This document shows positions 8,012 through 16,533 of a DNA stretch of 64,000 bases, piece after piece. The stretch is from contig JANNSD010000050.1 of NCBI GenBank assembly GCA_031402225.1, positions 62,001-126,000 on the forward strand, given 5' to 3'. This DNA comes from JAGGAG01 sp031402225 (GTDB lineage Bacteria; Gemmatimonadota; Gemmatimonadetes; Gemmatimonadales; GWC2-71-9). A program made the position numbers and the translations under genes. How positions within the stretch are numbered: position 1 is the stretch's first letter; each line of letters begins with the position of its first letter. Below the pieces are notes generated by a model, which ran no database searches, was not told where the DNA came from, and saw only the letters and a program-made list of their open reading frames with translations.

Positions 8012-8444
8012 GCTGTTGACGAATCACTATCTCGGCCTCCTGGGCCTGGGTCCGCTGGCTTCGGGGTGCGAGCGCATCCTGCTGTCCCATCGCTGGCCGG
8101 GGAATGTTCGCGAACTCAAGCTCGCGGTAGCCCGTGCCGCCTTTCTCGCGGCGGGAGCCCAGCCGGATGCCGAGGCAATCGTGGAGGCCGCTCGCGTCCT
8201 GATTCCGCTGGGGGGGAGCACGAGGCCGCCGGTGATGCAGAGTCTCCAGGCGGCCACGCGGGACCATGTCCTGGCGGTGCTGGCGTCGTGCGGCGGGGAT
8301 GCGCCGGCGGCGGCACGCATCCTGGGAGTGTCGAAGGCGACCGTCTACCGGCAAGTTCGCGAGGCGCGGGCGCTCATGCTGGCGCCGTCGCCAGTTTCAC
8401 TGATGCAACTCCAGTCTCACGGCGGTGAGACTGGGCGGGTGTGA
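8012..8444 (+). pseudogene. Truncated sigma-54 activator (C-terminal fragment)
   Basis: Encodes the same C-terminus as the full-length activator at 25152-26171 from TNHYLGLLGLGPLAS onward, including the WPGNVRELKLAV sensor II block and the Fis-type HTH ARILGVSKATVYRQV. The AAA+ Walker A, GAYTGA and Walker B segments are missing. The frame is still open upstream, but the sequence there is unrelated. It cannot hydrolyse ATP. The retained HTH might bind the same palindrome without activating, but translation of the fragment is not assured. Confidence 0.8.
8411..8434 (+). promoter_or_regulatory. Palindrome, candidate enhancer (UAS) of rhs1
   Basis: Perfect 10-bp arms CCAGTCTCAC and GTGAGACTGG around a GGCG spacer, inside the 3' end of the activator fragment. 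It lies about 70 bp upstream of the -24 element, a usual place for NtrC-type binding. Arms are conserved in the copy at 26138-26161 while the spacer differs (GGTG). Confidence 0.65.
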
Positions 8445-8504
8445 TGGTCGCGCGATCGCGGCGTAACTCCAATGACAACTGCGGGTTGGTGTGACCGGGG
8501 TTCT

Positions 8505-8520
8505 TGGCATCGGCGGTGCC
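8505..8520 (+). promoter_or_regulatory. Sigma-54 (-24/-12) promoter of rhs1
   Basis: TGGCATCGGCGGTGCC has GG and GC dinucleotides with exactly the 10-base gap of the consensus TGGCAC-N5-TTGC. The duplicated copy at 26232-26247 keeps both elements although three bases in the spacer region differ. Transcription would start near 8531, about 24 bases before the Rhs ATG. Confidence 0.75.
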
Positions 8521-8554
8521 TTAGGGGGAAGCATCCCTCTTCGGAGTCGTGCGC

Positions 8555-11500
8555 ATGCATCGTCGCTGGTTTGCCTACGTGGGGCTGGTGTTCGGCTTTG
8601 TTCTCTCGGTGACTATGGGGCAGCGGCTGGAGGCGCAAACGATCACGCCGCTGTGCGTGAGTGGGTGCGTCACGGACTATCAAGTGACGGTAACGCCCGA
8701 CGGCACTAACGCAGGCAACAAGACGCTCAGTACGTCGGGCTACACAGCCGTGTTCACCGTGAAGAACACGGGTGCTTTGGCGGACACGTATAGCCTGAAC
8801 TGCATCAACCCGATTCTCACGATCTGCGGCGGGGTCAGTCCCAGCTCGGTCTCGCTGGCGAGTGGTGCCACCGCCAACGTGACGCTGACCTATAGTACCG
8901 GCGCCGTCCTCGGAGCGGGCCAGGTGAAGCTCAAGGCCACGAGCACTCTTAACGACAACTTCGACTCCGGCTACTACACGCTGACCGTCACGGGCACTTA
9001 TCCGCAAGGTCCTCCGGGACTTGCAGCACTTCCGCGCAACCGGCCGGATCAACTGGAGCGGGGGCTTTGTCTGACGGCGGGAGCCGGCGAGGCGGCGTGG
9101 CAGTGTGGGGACCTGATCGTGGCGCACGCGATGCCGGCCTACCGGACCCTGGGTCGCGACCGGAGCCTGGCGCTGGTGTACAACAGCGCCACCGCGGCGC
9201 CCCGACCCACTGTGGCAGTGACAGTGACGGCCCCGGCCGGAATCCTGACGCCGCCCAGCGTGGTGGCCGAGCTGTCCGTCGGACCCAGCGGCGGCAGCCA
9301 GACGCTCCGGGCGAGTGCCACATTCAACGCCTGGGGCACCGGCGCCAGCGCCGTGGCCCGGCAGATCGCGCTGAGCTACGACGCCTCGAATGCACTAGTC
9401 AATCCCACCGGGATCTATGACTACACCCTGGTCGTCAAAAACAACTACGCGACGGCCCAGTCGGCAACGATGACCGGAAAGCTGATCGTGGTGAATCGGT
9501 CGGGGTCGCGGTTCGGCCAGGGCTGGGCGTTGGCAGGCGTGGAGCGGATCTATCCCGCTGGGACTGGGCCGATTCTGTGGGTCGCGGGCGATGGCTCTGC
9601 CCGGATCTACACGCCAGTCACGACGAACGTCTGGGTGGCCCCCGCGGCCGCCTACCGCGACACGCTCCGCTACTCGACGGGGACGACCCAGTACACCCGC
9701 ACCCTCCGGCACGGCGTCACGGTCACGTATGACGCCACCGGCCGGCATATCACCACCACGAACCGCGTCACCCAGCCCACGACGTTCACCTGGGGCGGGA
9801 CGGGCGACTCCCTCGTCAGCATCGCGGTGCCGCCGGTCGGCGTGGGCGGCAGCTATCAGATCGTCTATGACGGTACCACGTCGGGCAAGGTAGACAAGTT
9901 GCGCGATCCCGGCCCGAGCGGTGGCCGCGCCCTGGACCTCACGGTCAACACCACCACGGGGCAGTTGACCGGCATCCTGGACCCCGACAGCAGGAGCGTG
10001 GGCTTCGGCTATGACGCCACCACGAAGGCGATGACGAGCCGGACCAACCGGCAGAACTATGCAACGACGTTCTGGTACGGGCCCAGTCTCAAGGTGGACA
10101 GTGTGCGCGTGCCCTACGGCGCGAGCGGTGGGTCCATCGCCAGCACCGTCTTTCAGCCGTGGGACGAGAAGGGCCTCGCTGTCGGCACCGGGAACACCGG
10201 CAAGGTGGCCGTTGACACCGGCTCGGTGCTTACCACGATCTTCGGGCCTCGGGGTCCCAGCATCGCCGACGACGCCACAATCTCCGTTGACCGCTGGGGG
10301 GCGCCCACCAAAACAATCAATGCGTTGGGCACGGTGACGACTGTTGAGCGGGCCGATACGGCAAGACCAGCCCTGGTCACCAAGATGACCTATGCGACGG
10401 GGCGGGTGGTCAACATGACCTATGATGCGCGCGGCAACCTGCTCACGGTGAACGATCTGACGGACAATTTGACCTACGGGGGCCTCTCAATCGGTACGCC
10501 CAATAAACGGACGACCTACGAGTACCTCTCGCCCAACACCAAGGACAGTCCCAGCAAGATCACGACGCTGGGCCGGGCGAACGCGCTCAGCTACACCTAC
10601 AACAGCCTGGGCCTCACTGCGACGGCCATCGACGCGCGTGGGCACCAGACGACATTCACGTATCAGCCGTCGGGGAGTTTGACCGGGCAACTCATTGAGG
10701 CTCGTGAGAACGCGGTGTGGGCGTGGCGGGAGCCAACCCAGGACTCAGTGGTGGCGGACCAGGTGACGACGCTGGAGTATGACACGAAAGGCAATCCGTC
10801 GCGGACGATCTCACCGGTGGGGGTGGCAACATCCTACGTCAACAATGCGCTTGGGCTGCCGAGTGATATCTACGACGCGATGTCGGTGCGCACCCGTGTC
10901 GCCTATGACGCCATGGGAAGGGACACCCTGAGCAGCAGCTACCTGACGCAAGTGCCGCCGCCGCAGGGGAATCCCCTCGCGGCGTGTAATGCCCAGGTGG
11001 TTACGTGCTCAAACGCCCTCCAGCCCGGCGGCACGGGGTTTCCCGAGGAACGCCAGACGCGTACGGTGCACATGCTGCTGGCGGATAGCCTGGTGGATCC
11101 TCGTGGCGTACGCCGAACCATCAAGTACGACGCCAGTGGTGCGGTGACTGCCGAGGTAGACGAGTTCGGCAATAGCAACGCCCTCACCTACGATGCGGCT
11201 GGCCTATTGGCGACGTCCACCGCACGCTCCGGTGAACTGACCCAGTTCAGCTACGACCTTCTCGGGCGGCGCACGCGCATCCAGTTTCCGAGTCGGTCGT
11301 ACACGGATGAGATCAACCACATCAACCCTCCGTTCGATACCATTTGGAACCCAAACCAGGTCGCCAAGGCCGATGACATCCAGACGGCCTATGATGCGCT
11401 TGGCCTTACGGAAACGCACACAAACCGCAACGGGACGCTCAAGCGCTGGTTCAACGCCGACGGGTCGCTCCGCAAGCAAACCTGGCAGCCGACCGGGTTC

Positions 11501-13282
11501 GATCAGGCGGGCGTTGGGTCGCCCGGCAACTGGACAGATGAGATCGAGTACGCGTATGACGCGGCCGGTGCGCGCGCCGTGATGCGCCACAACGCGGACT
11601 CGGTCGTGTATACCTATGCCGGCTCGGGCGACCTGCAGTCCATGCGCGTCAGGTTCGGGAAGGATGTCGCCCTCGCAAATCCCAACCGAATCTTCACCTT
11701 CGCCTGGGACCAACTGGGCCGTCGCCATGAGATCGTGTACCCGATCTTCTACAACGGGCAGGCCATGCGGGTCACCTGGCAGTACGATGCCGCGGGCAAC
11801 CTCCGGCGCCTGGATTCGTTTCACGCACGCGGAGCGTCAGTGAATACCCTGCGATTGACGCTCCGCAACCAGACGGTCGATCCCCTGGGGCACACGACGC
11901 TGCAGACCATGCAGTGCCCCTACTCAGGGACCGCACCCAGCGGCGGCAATCCGTGTGGCGGCGTTGAGATCGCGACCAGCACCGCAAACCGATACAGTGT
12001 CCAAGGCTGGCTGGTGAAGCAGGGGTCGGACAGCATGCGGTACGACATGAGCGGGAACCTGGTGCGCCGGTCGAGCACGTCGACCGACTCCACCATCTTC
12101 GACGTTTACCCACATCCAGACCTCGCCCCGAGCCCGGCGTCGAACCGCTTGTGGCGGTCCACCCAGGGATCGTACAGGACCATTTATGTCAACGACATCA
12201 ACGGTGCGCGCGTCCGCGAGTATCAGTGGCCAGTGTCTGGCGTCAGCACCTATCGGTACTGGTACGACGGCCTCGGGCGACCGACTGGGTCGATAGACAT
12301 CTTTCATGGAAGCTCCAGCAACTACGGTGCGGACGCCTGTGGCTATGACCCGCTCGGCAACATGGTCAAGCCCTGTCAGACATCCCAGCCGGTCCTGACG
12401 CTGGATGGCGCCAATGTTGTCGGGTCGGGCCGTCCCGGTGGCAACTCCGTTCAGAACCCGGCGTGGAGCTTTGTGCACGGCCCGGGGACGGACGATCCGC
12501 TCATTGGCGTGTACAACAACGGGAACGTCTCGTATCCCACGTATACGATCTTCTACTACGTCACCGACGGCGCGGGGCGGCACCTGGCGGTTGGGGATAC
12601 CTCCGGCTTTCTCACACCAGGTATGTACGCCGACTATAATGAACGGGGTGGCGTCTACGCGGGCGGCACCTCCAGTGGGTTCTCCTTCGGCGCGAGTCGG
12701 TTCGACGGCGGGGCCACGCCGAGCAGGAGCTCCTTCTTCCGGAACCGGATCTATGACCAGGGAACCGGGCGATGGACGCAGGAAGATCCCATTGGCGTTG
12801 CGGGCGGCATCAATCTGTATCAGTTCAATGGGAATGACCCCGCATCCAACACCGATCCATTTGGGCTATGCCCTGACGCTTGTGTATTGGAAACCGCAGC
12901 AGTCATAGCCGTGGCACCCTTGATCAAAGCCGCCGTCGTCGGCGCCGTTCTGGCTGGAGCCGCATATGCCGGCAGCAAGTCAGATCAGATCGGAACCTGG
13001 TTCAGAAAGAAGACCGATGCTATACGCAAAGAGTGGGAGAAATTGAACGGTCAACCATGGCCAGCCGACCCGACGGGCCGGCCGCACGACGCCGACCATG
13101 ATAATCCGTTGGCTGATGGCGGCTCGGACACGGCCGACAATGTTACGCCGCGACCGCACAACGAACACGTACAGCGCCACAAAGACCGCGGTGATTTCCG
13201 TCGGTGGGGGCGTCGCGCGCAGGAACAACCACAAGGAGAGGCCGAAGGGGGCTCTTCGGCCTCGGGAAACAACGCGCCATGA
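8555..13282 (+). CDS. Secreted Rhs/YD-repeat protein 1 with HNH-like nuclease tip
   Basis: 1575-aa polymorphic toxin. ATG 8555 is chosen because CGGAG lies 8 bases upstream; a GTG at 8549 is possible. A Sec signal peptide (MHRRWFAYVGLVFGFVLSVTMGQRLEAQ) is followed by an Ig-like beta domain (about 30-140), a long region of YD repeats forming the Rhs shell, and the core end motif FFRNRIYDQGTGRWTQEDPIG...NTDPFGL (D1434), where Rhs proteins self-cleave. The 137-residue tip has a hydrophobic segment then DADHDNPLADGGSDTADN...PHNEHVQRH, which matches the beta-beta-alpha HNH nuclease pattern. The gene starts from a sigma-54 promoter and overlaps the next gene by 4 bp (ATGA). Export through the neighbouring type II system and nuclease toxicity are inferred. 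Confidence 0.9.
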   Translation: MHRRWFAYVGLVFGFVLSVTMGQRLEAQTITPLCVSGCVTDYQVTVTPDGTNAGNKTLSTSGYTAVFTVKNTGALADTYSLNCINPILTICGGVSPSSVSLASGATANVTLTYSTGAVLGAGQVKLKATSTLNDNFDSGYYTLTVTGTYPQGPPGLAALPRNRPDQLERGLCLTAGAGEAAWQCGDLIVAHAMPAYRTLGRDRSLALVYNSATAAPRPTVAVTVTAPAGILTPPSVVAELSVGPSGGSQTLRASATFNAWGTGASAVARQIALSYDASNALVNPTGIYDYTLVVKNNYATAQSATMTGKLIVVNRSGSRFGQGWALAGVERIYPAGTGPILWVAGDGSARIYTPVTTNVWVAPAAAYRDTLRYSTGTTQYTRTLRHGVTVTYDATGRHITTTNRVTQPTTFTWGGTGDSLVSIAVPPVGVGGSYQIVYDGTTSGKVDKLRDPGPSGGRALDLTVNTTTGQLTGILDPDSRSVGFGYDATTKAMTSRTNRQNYATTFWYGPSLKVDSVRVPYGASGGSIASTVFQPWDEKGLAVGTGNTGKVAVDTGSVLTTIFGPRGPSIADDATISVDRWGAPTKTINALGTVTTVERADTARPALVTKMTYATGRVVNMTYDARGNLLTVNDLTDNLTYGGLSIGTPNKRTTYEYLSPNTKDSPSKITTLGRANALSYTYNSLGLTATAIDARGHQTTFTYQPSGSLTGQLIEARENAVWAWREPTQDSVVADQVTTLEYDTKGNPSRTISPVGVATSYVNNALGLPSDIYDAMSVRTRVAYDAMGRDTLSSSYLTQVPPPQGNPLAACNAQVVTCSNALQPGGTGFPEERQTRTVHMLLADSLVDPRGVRRTIKYDASGAVTAEVDEFGNSNALTYDAAGLLATSTARSGELTQFSYDLLGRRTRIQFPSRSYTDEINHINPPFDTIWNPNQVAKADDIQTAYDALGLTETHTNRNGTLKRWFNADGSLRKQTWQPTGFDQAGVGSPGNWTDEIEYAYDAAGARAVMRHNADSVVYTYAGSGDLQSMRVRFGKDVALANPNRIFTFAWDQLGRRHEIVYPIFYNGQAMRVTWQYDAAGNLRRLDSFHARGASVNTLRLTLRNQTVDPLGHTTLQTMQCPYSGTAPSGGNPCGGVEIATSTANRYSVQGWLVKQGSDSMRYDMSGNLVRRSSTSTDSTIFDVYPHPDLAPSPASNRLWRSTQGSYRTIYVNDINGARVREYQWPVSGVSTYRYWYDGLGRPTGSIDIFHGSSSNYGADACGYDPLGNMVKPCQTSQPVLTLDGANVVGSGRPGGNSVQNPAWSFVHGPGTDDPLIGVYNNGNVSYPTYTIFYYVTDGAGRHLAVGDTSGFLTPGMYADYNERGGVYAGGTSSGFSFGASRFDGGATPSRSSFFRNRIYDQGTGRWTQEDPIGVAGGINLYQFNGNDPASNTDPFGLCPDACVLETAAVIAVAPLIKAAVVGAVLAGAAYAGSKSDQIGTWFRKKTDAIRKEWEKLNGQPWPADPTGRPHDADHDNPLADGGSDTADNVTPRPHNEHVQRHKDRGDFRRWGRRAQEQPQGEAEGGSSASGNNAP

Positions 13283-13749
13283 GTGAACCTCCAATTTTAG
13301 GCCTATCGTCGGCCGATAAGGTTTCGGGAGCAACACCCGAAGAGACCGCCTCGCTGCGGCGACAATCGGATATGGCGCGACAGTTCCTGAATGCTCAGCA
13401 TTGGTGCGGGGGCGTTCACGACGTGTTGTCGGGACTTCAGATACCCGATATCGTTGGAGTATTGCTTTGCAGAGTGGTGCCAGCGGAGCCCGATGTTGAT
13501 GAGTGGCTCTGGGTGATTGTCGGCGACCTCCCGCCGGCCTATATCGTCATGGACAATGCCGAGAATGCGGAGGCCGCTCTGGAGGCATATGTTGGCGAAA
13601 TGCGCGCTTGGGCTGAAGCCGTTCAACTCGGGCAGCCTACCGACGAGTTGATTCCTGTGAACGTAGAGCCGACACCAGCCAACGCTGATCTGCTGTTGGG
13701 TCGCTTGCAACTTCTCGATGCATACTTGGAGCAAGAGGACGATTCCTGA
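13279..13749 (+). CDS. Probable immunity protein for Rhs1
   Basis: 156-aa acidic cytosolic protein with no signal peptide. Its ATG overlaps the rhs1 stop (ATGA at 13279), the usual position and coupling of an Rhs immunity gene. The central part (LWVIVGDLPPAYIVMDNAENAEAALEAYVGEMRAWAEAV) looks like a small alpha/beta domain. I do not recognise a named family. The acidic surface would suit neutralising the basic nuclease tip. The immunity role rests on context. Confidence 0.65.
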   Translation: MSEPPILGLSSADKVSGATPEETASLRRQSDMARQFLNAQHWCGGVHDVLSGLQIPDIVGVLLCRVVPAEPDVDEWLWVIVGDLPPAYIVMDNAENAEAALEAYVGEMRAWAEAVQLGQPTDELIPVNVEPTPANADLLLGRLQLLDAYLEQEDDS

Positions 13750-14294
13750 TCGGGGCCTGGGGCCTTCCGCCAGGTGGCCGGGACTAACCGGACCCACCTC
13801 TACAACATCAACAGACGCCTTCGAGGGGTAACCTGGGTGCGACGAGATGGTACCCGTAAGCTCCCCCGTAGCCTATACGGATTCGTTTGGGCTCTGCATT
13901 TCGATGCCCACTTTCGCTTTGGCGTTGGCCAGTAGATGGTGCGCACGCGGCGAATTGGTTGGTGCTGTTTTTGGAACACTCATTGAACCCGCCGCTGAAC
14001 GATTGTATCGGCGGCCGCGGGTGCGCAGATCGGCAGCGCACTCGGACTTGCCGTCGCGCTCTCTGACGTGCCATCATCAGCAGGGGAGATGTAGAAGGAA
14101 AGTTACAGAAAACCAGGCGCCAGCTTCGCGGCAGCATACCTCGCGGCGGTTGCCGGGCTCACTGCTGCCGAAGTTCTTGGCGGCGGACCGGCTGGTGTCT
14201 GCAAAGTGCCTGCATAGCACGTTGACATGTGCTGCGCTGCTGACGGCGCCAGACTCCCCTCCCCGCCATCACAACCTTGGGCGAGAAGGGCATG
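13750..14294 (+). pseudogene. Decayed Rhs tip and regulator-like debris
   Basis: Shifted frames carry recognisable scraps. One reads FRQVAGTNRTHLYNINRRL, like a Fis-type HTH (about 13768-13826). Next, at about 13856-13888, SPVAYTDSFGLC resembles the Rhs core end (Y/N-TDPFGL) with P changed to S. Hydrophobic segments follow in two other frames (about 14010-14190). Stops and frame changes prevent a full product. Best read as the eroded remains of another Rhs C-terminal cassette. Confidence 0.4.
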
Positions 14295-14654
14295 TCAATA
14301 CCTGGGAAGCCGCACGCCCAGCTTGCGGAACGCAGCCTTGGCATCGTCGTTCAACATGCGCTTGATCACGGGATGCAGATTCGCGGCTTTGGGCACCGAC
14401 AGCACTCCGATTCGGACGAACGTCATCGGTGTTGTGACATACCATGACCACGGTGTGGCAATGGGCCAGGTTCCCCGGCCTGGGAGTTTGTGGCCAGCCG
14501 ACTGCAGCATCGCTTCATGGCTTCCACATGGAGAACAGATCTCTTTTCCGGTGGCAAGGCTGATTGCGCCGGGGAACTGGCCGGCCTGCAGGTCGTTAGG
14601 TATTAAGTGGGCGCAGCGCGGGCACATGCGGACCATTCGTCGACCACGAGGCAT
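14295..14654 (-). CDS. Small zinc-ribbon-like protein
   Basis: 119 aa. Start 14654 is chosen because AGGAG lies 7 bases upstream. The N-terminal half has two CxxC pairs, MCPRCAH and ICSPCG, separated by about 28 residues, with the wording ATGKEICSPCGSHEAM familiar from small phage and plasmid proteins that bind zinc. The C-terminal half is basic (IKRMLNDDAKAAFRKLGVRL). Isolated on the minus strand among decayed sequence. Function unknown. Confidence 0.45.
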   Translation of the reverse strand: MPRGRRMVRMCPRCAHLIPNDLQAGQFPGAISLATGKEICSPCGSHEAMLQSAGHKLPGRGTWPIATPWSWYVTTPMTFVRIGVLSVPKAANLHPVIKRMLNDDAKAAFRKLGVRLPRY

Positions 14655-15501
14655 TGGCAGTTCTCCTGTTGTGATGGCGAGGGTGTACCTGGTGCGACAG
14701 GAACGCTCTCCGGCACCATAGTCGAAGGCCGAGAAAAGCCAGTCTGCTGGTCGCCACCGTAACGCGCTCGAGTTGAGTTCCAAGTCCTCGGAGGCGCGCC
14801 ATCCGATCCCGACCCCTTCCCCAAGAGGGATTCATTCGGCGCCCCGTAGCTCGGGTAGATGAAGCTTGCTGTGACTGTGTCTCCAGCCTCCAGTGAGCCA
14901 TCTCGCCGCCCCGCGATGCCCCGATGTCGGGCGGGCCGCGAAAATTCGCACCAATAGCGGGGTCTGGATCCAGAAACGGGGGGCCGACCTCCAATAGGTC
15001 GGACGACGAGGCGGAGAGCTGAACTGGTGGCGTGCGCGTGCCGGTTCCTAGATCCGCAGCCTCGTCGCCATCTGATCCCGCGCTGGGATCGACGACAGGC
15101 CGGCCGGGGCCGAGAGAGCGATGGAGCCCGCCGGAGCTGGTTCGCTGTCACGTTACATACGAATCGCAAAAAACAATACACCACAAGACTTGAATGAGCA
15201 TCTTATCAGGCGAAATATGACGTACTCAGTCGTGCCGACCCATGGCGCTTCTTCATAGTCAATTTCTCAATCTGCTGACCTCCTCAGACCACGGGTAGTC
15301 CCCGAATGAGGTCAACCATGCTGGGCTCAGCTAGTACTTGACGCTCCCTGTAGAATTGCCGAGGTCATTTGACACTTGGTTGAGGGTGATGGCACACGAT
15401 AGTGCTGGCGACGGCGCCAACCGCTAAGGGGAGGAGCAATCCCCAGGCGTGGCGTCGCGCGTCGGACACGGGCCATCTCAACCCACACAGACGAGCCCCA
15501 C
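14655..15501. other. Low-coding stretch before the first activator
   Basis: No gene I can support. On the minus strand (about 15110-14700) a frame reads LDPDPAIGANFRGPPDIGAS and, in another frame, AGDTVTASFIYPSYG. Both have the flavour of secreted beta-rich proteins, but the frame changes, suggesting a decayed gene. The promoter of the activator at 15502 should lie at the right end; I see no -24/-12 element there. Confidence 0.4.
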
Positions 15502-16470
15502 ATGCTTACTGCCGATCTTCTGTTCGGGTTGACGCCTCCCATGGCGAGGGTGCGGAGGCAGGCCGAGCGCGCTGCACAGCACACCAAGCCATTCCTGATT
15601 CGTGGCGAGTCCGGTACCGGCAAGACGCTCCTTGCCAGGTTCATCCACGGGCTATCCGCGCGAGCCAACGCGGCGTTCATCGCCACGTCGGCCTTCGGAA
15701 TCTCGGAGTCGCTGGCGCAATCGGCGCTGGGTGGACATCGTCGGGGTGCGTTCACGGGCGCCATCGAGTCACAGACCGGACTGCTCGCCGCGGCCAACCG
15801 GGGCACCCTGTTCCTGGATGAGATCGGCGATGCCAGTATCCAGCTGCAGGGCCTGCTGCTCGAGTTCCTCGACCATGGCACGGCGCGTCAGGTGGGTGAC
15901 GTTCGCTCAGCACCCGTCGACGTGCGCCTCATCGGTGCGACGAACGCGCCGATCGAAGACCGCATCGCTGCGGATCGGTTTCGGTCCGACCTGTGGTTTC
16001 GCTTCGGGTACTTCGGAGTCACCCTGTCGCCTCTCTGCGAGCGACGCCGCGACATCCCTGCGCTGTCGACGTACTTCCTGGAGCAATGCACCGTAAAAGA
16101 CAGGGAACGCCGCAACCTTGTACTGACTCCCGCTGCCATGACACTACTCTCCTCCGCCCCATGGCCCAGCAATATCCGCGGGCTCAAGAACGCCCTGGAA
16201 TACGCGGCATACGAAACGGAAGATGACGTGATCGATGTGGAGCACCTCCCCGAGGAATTGTCCCAGGCCACCGGACAACAGCAGCGACGCTGCCCGGAGG
16301 ATCGACAGGAGGAGGCGCTGGCCTGCCTCGCCAGTACCCACGGGAACCTCACCCGGGCCGCGCAGCGGTTCGGTGTCTCACGACAGCACTTCTACCGCAT
16401 TCTCGGCGATGCCGCCCGGCGCGCGACTGGAACCGACCAGGTGTCACGCAGGAGGCGACAGGAGACGTAA
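15502..16470 (+). CDS. Sigma-54 enhancer-binding protein without sensory domain (EBP1)
   Basis: 322-aa NtrC-family activator consisting only of the AAA+ domain and a Fis-type HTH. Walker A GESGTGKT (35-42), the sigma-54 contact loop GAFTGA (82-87), Walker B GTLFLDEIGD (101-110), sensor I RLIGATN and arginine finger FRSDLWFR are all present. Sensor II reads WPSNIRGLKNAL, with G where E is usual. The C-terminal HTH is AAQRFGVSRQHFYRIL. With no receiver or GAF domain, its activity must be set by its level or by another protein. It stands 63 bp ahead of gspE, so it may control or lead the secretion operon. Confidence 0.9.
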   Translation: MLTADLLFGLTPPMARVRRQAERAAQHTKPFLIRGESGTGKTLLARFIHGLSARANAAFIATSAFGISESLAQSALGGHRRGAFTGAIESQTGLLAAANRGTLFLDEIGDASIQLQGLLLEFLDHGTARQVGDVRSAPVDVRLIGATNAPIEDRIAADRFRSDLWFRFGYFGVTLSPLCERRRDIPALSTYFLEQCTVKDRERRNLVLTPAAMTLLSSAPWPSNIRGLKNALEYAAYETEDDVIDVEHLPEELSQATGQQQRRCPEDRQEEALACLASTHGNLTRAAQRFGVSRQHFYRILGDAARRATGTDQVSRRRRQET

Positions 16471-16533
16471 CCGTGACACCGTCCCGCCAACGTCAGCAAC
16501 TCGCAACTGGCGGCACCTGAATGCCTTGACTGC

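Larger units (their letters stand above)
8012..8798 (+). repeat. 787-bp duplication, copy 1 (EBP tail, promoter, Rhs N-terminus)
   Basis: Collinear without length change and about 95% identical by eye to 25739-26525. It contains the last 142 codons of the sigma-54 activator, the palindrome, the -24/-12 promoter, the leader and the first ~80 codons of Rhs. Confidence 0.9.

Noticed and set aside
8549..8557. GTG 8549 as start of rhs1
   Set aside because: It lies too close to the CGGAG site, whereas ATG 8555 has the normal 8-base spacing and gives a standard signal peptide.
16490..16530. Sigma-54 promoter before gspE (TGGCGGCACCTGAATGCC)
   Set aside because: GG and GC are 12 bases apart, or 9 if the next GG is used, instead of 10, so the spacing is wrong on either reading.
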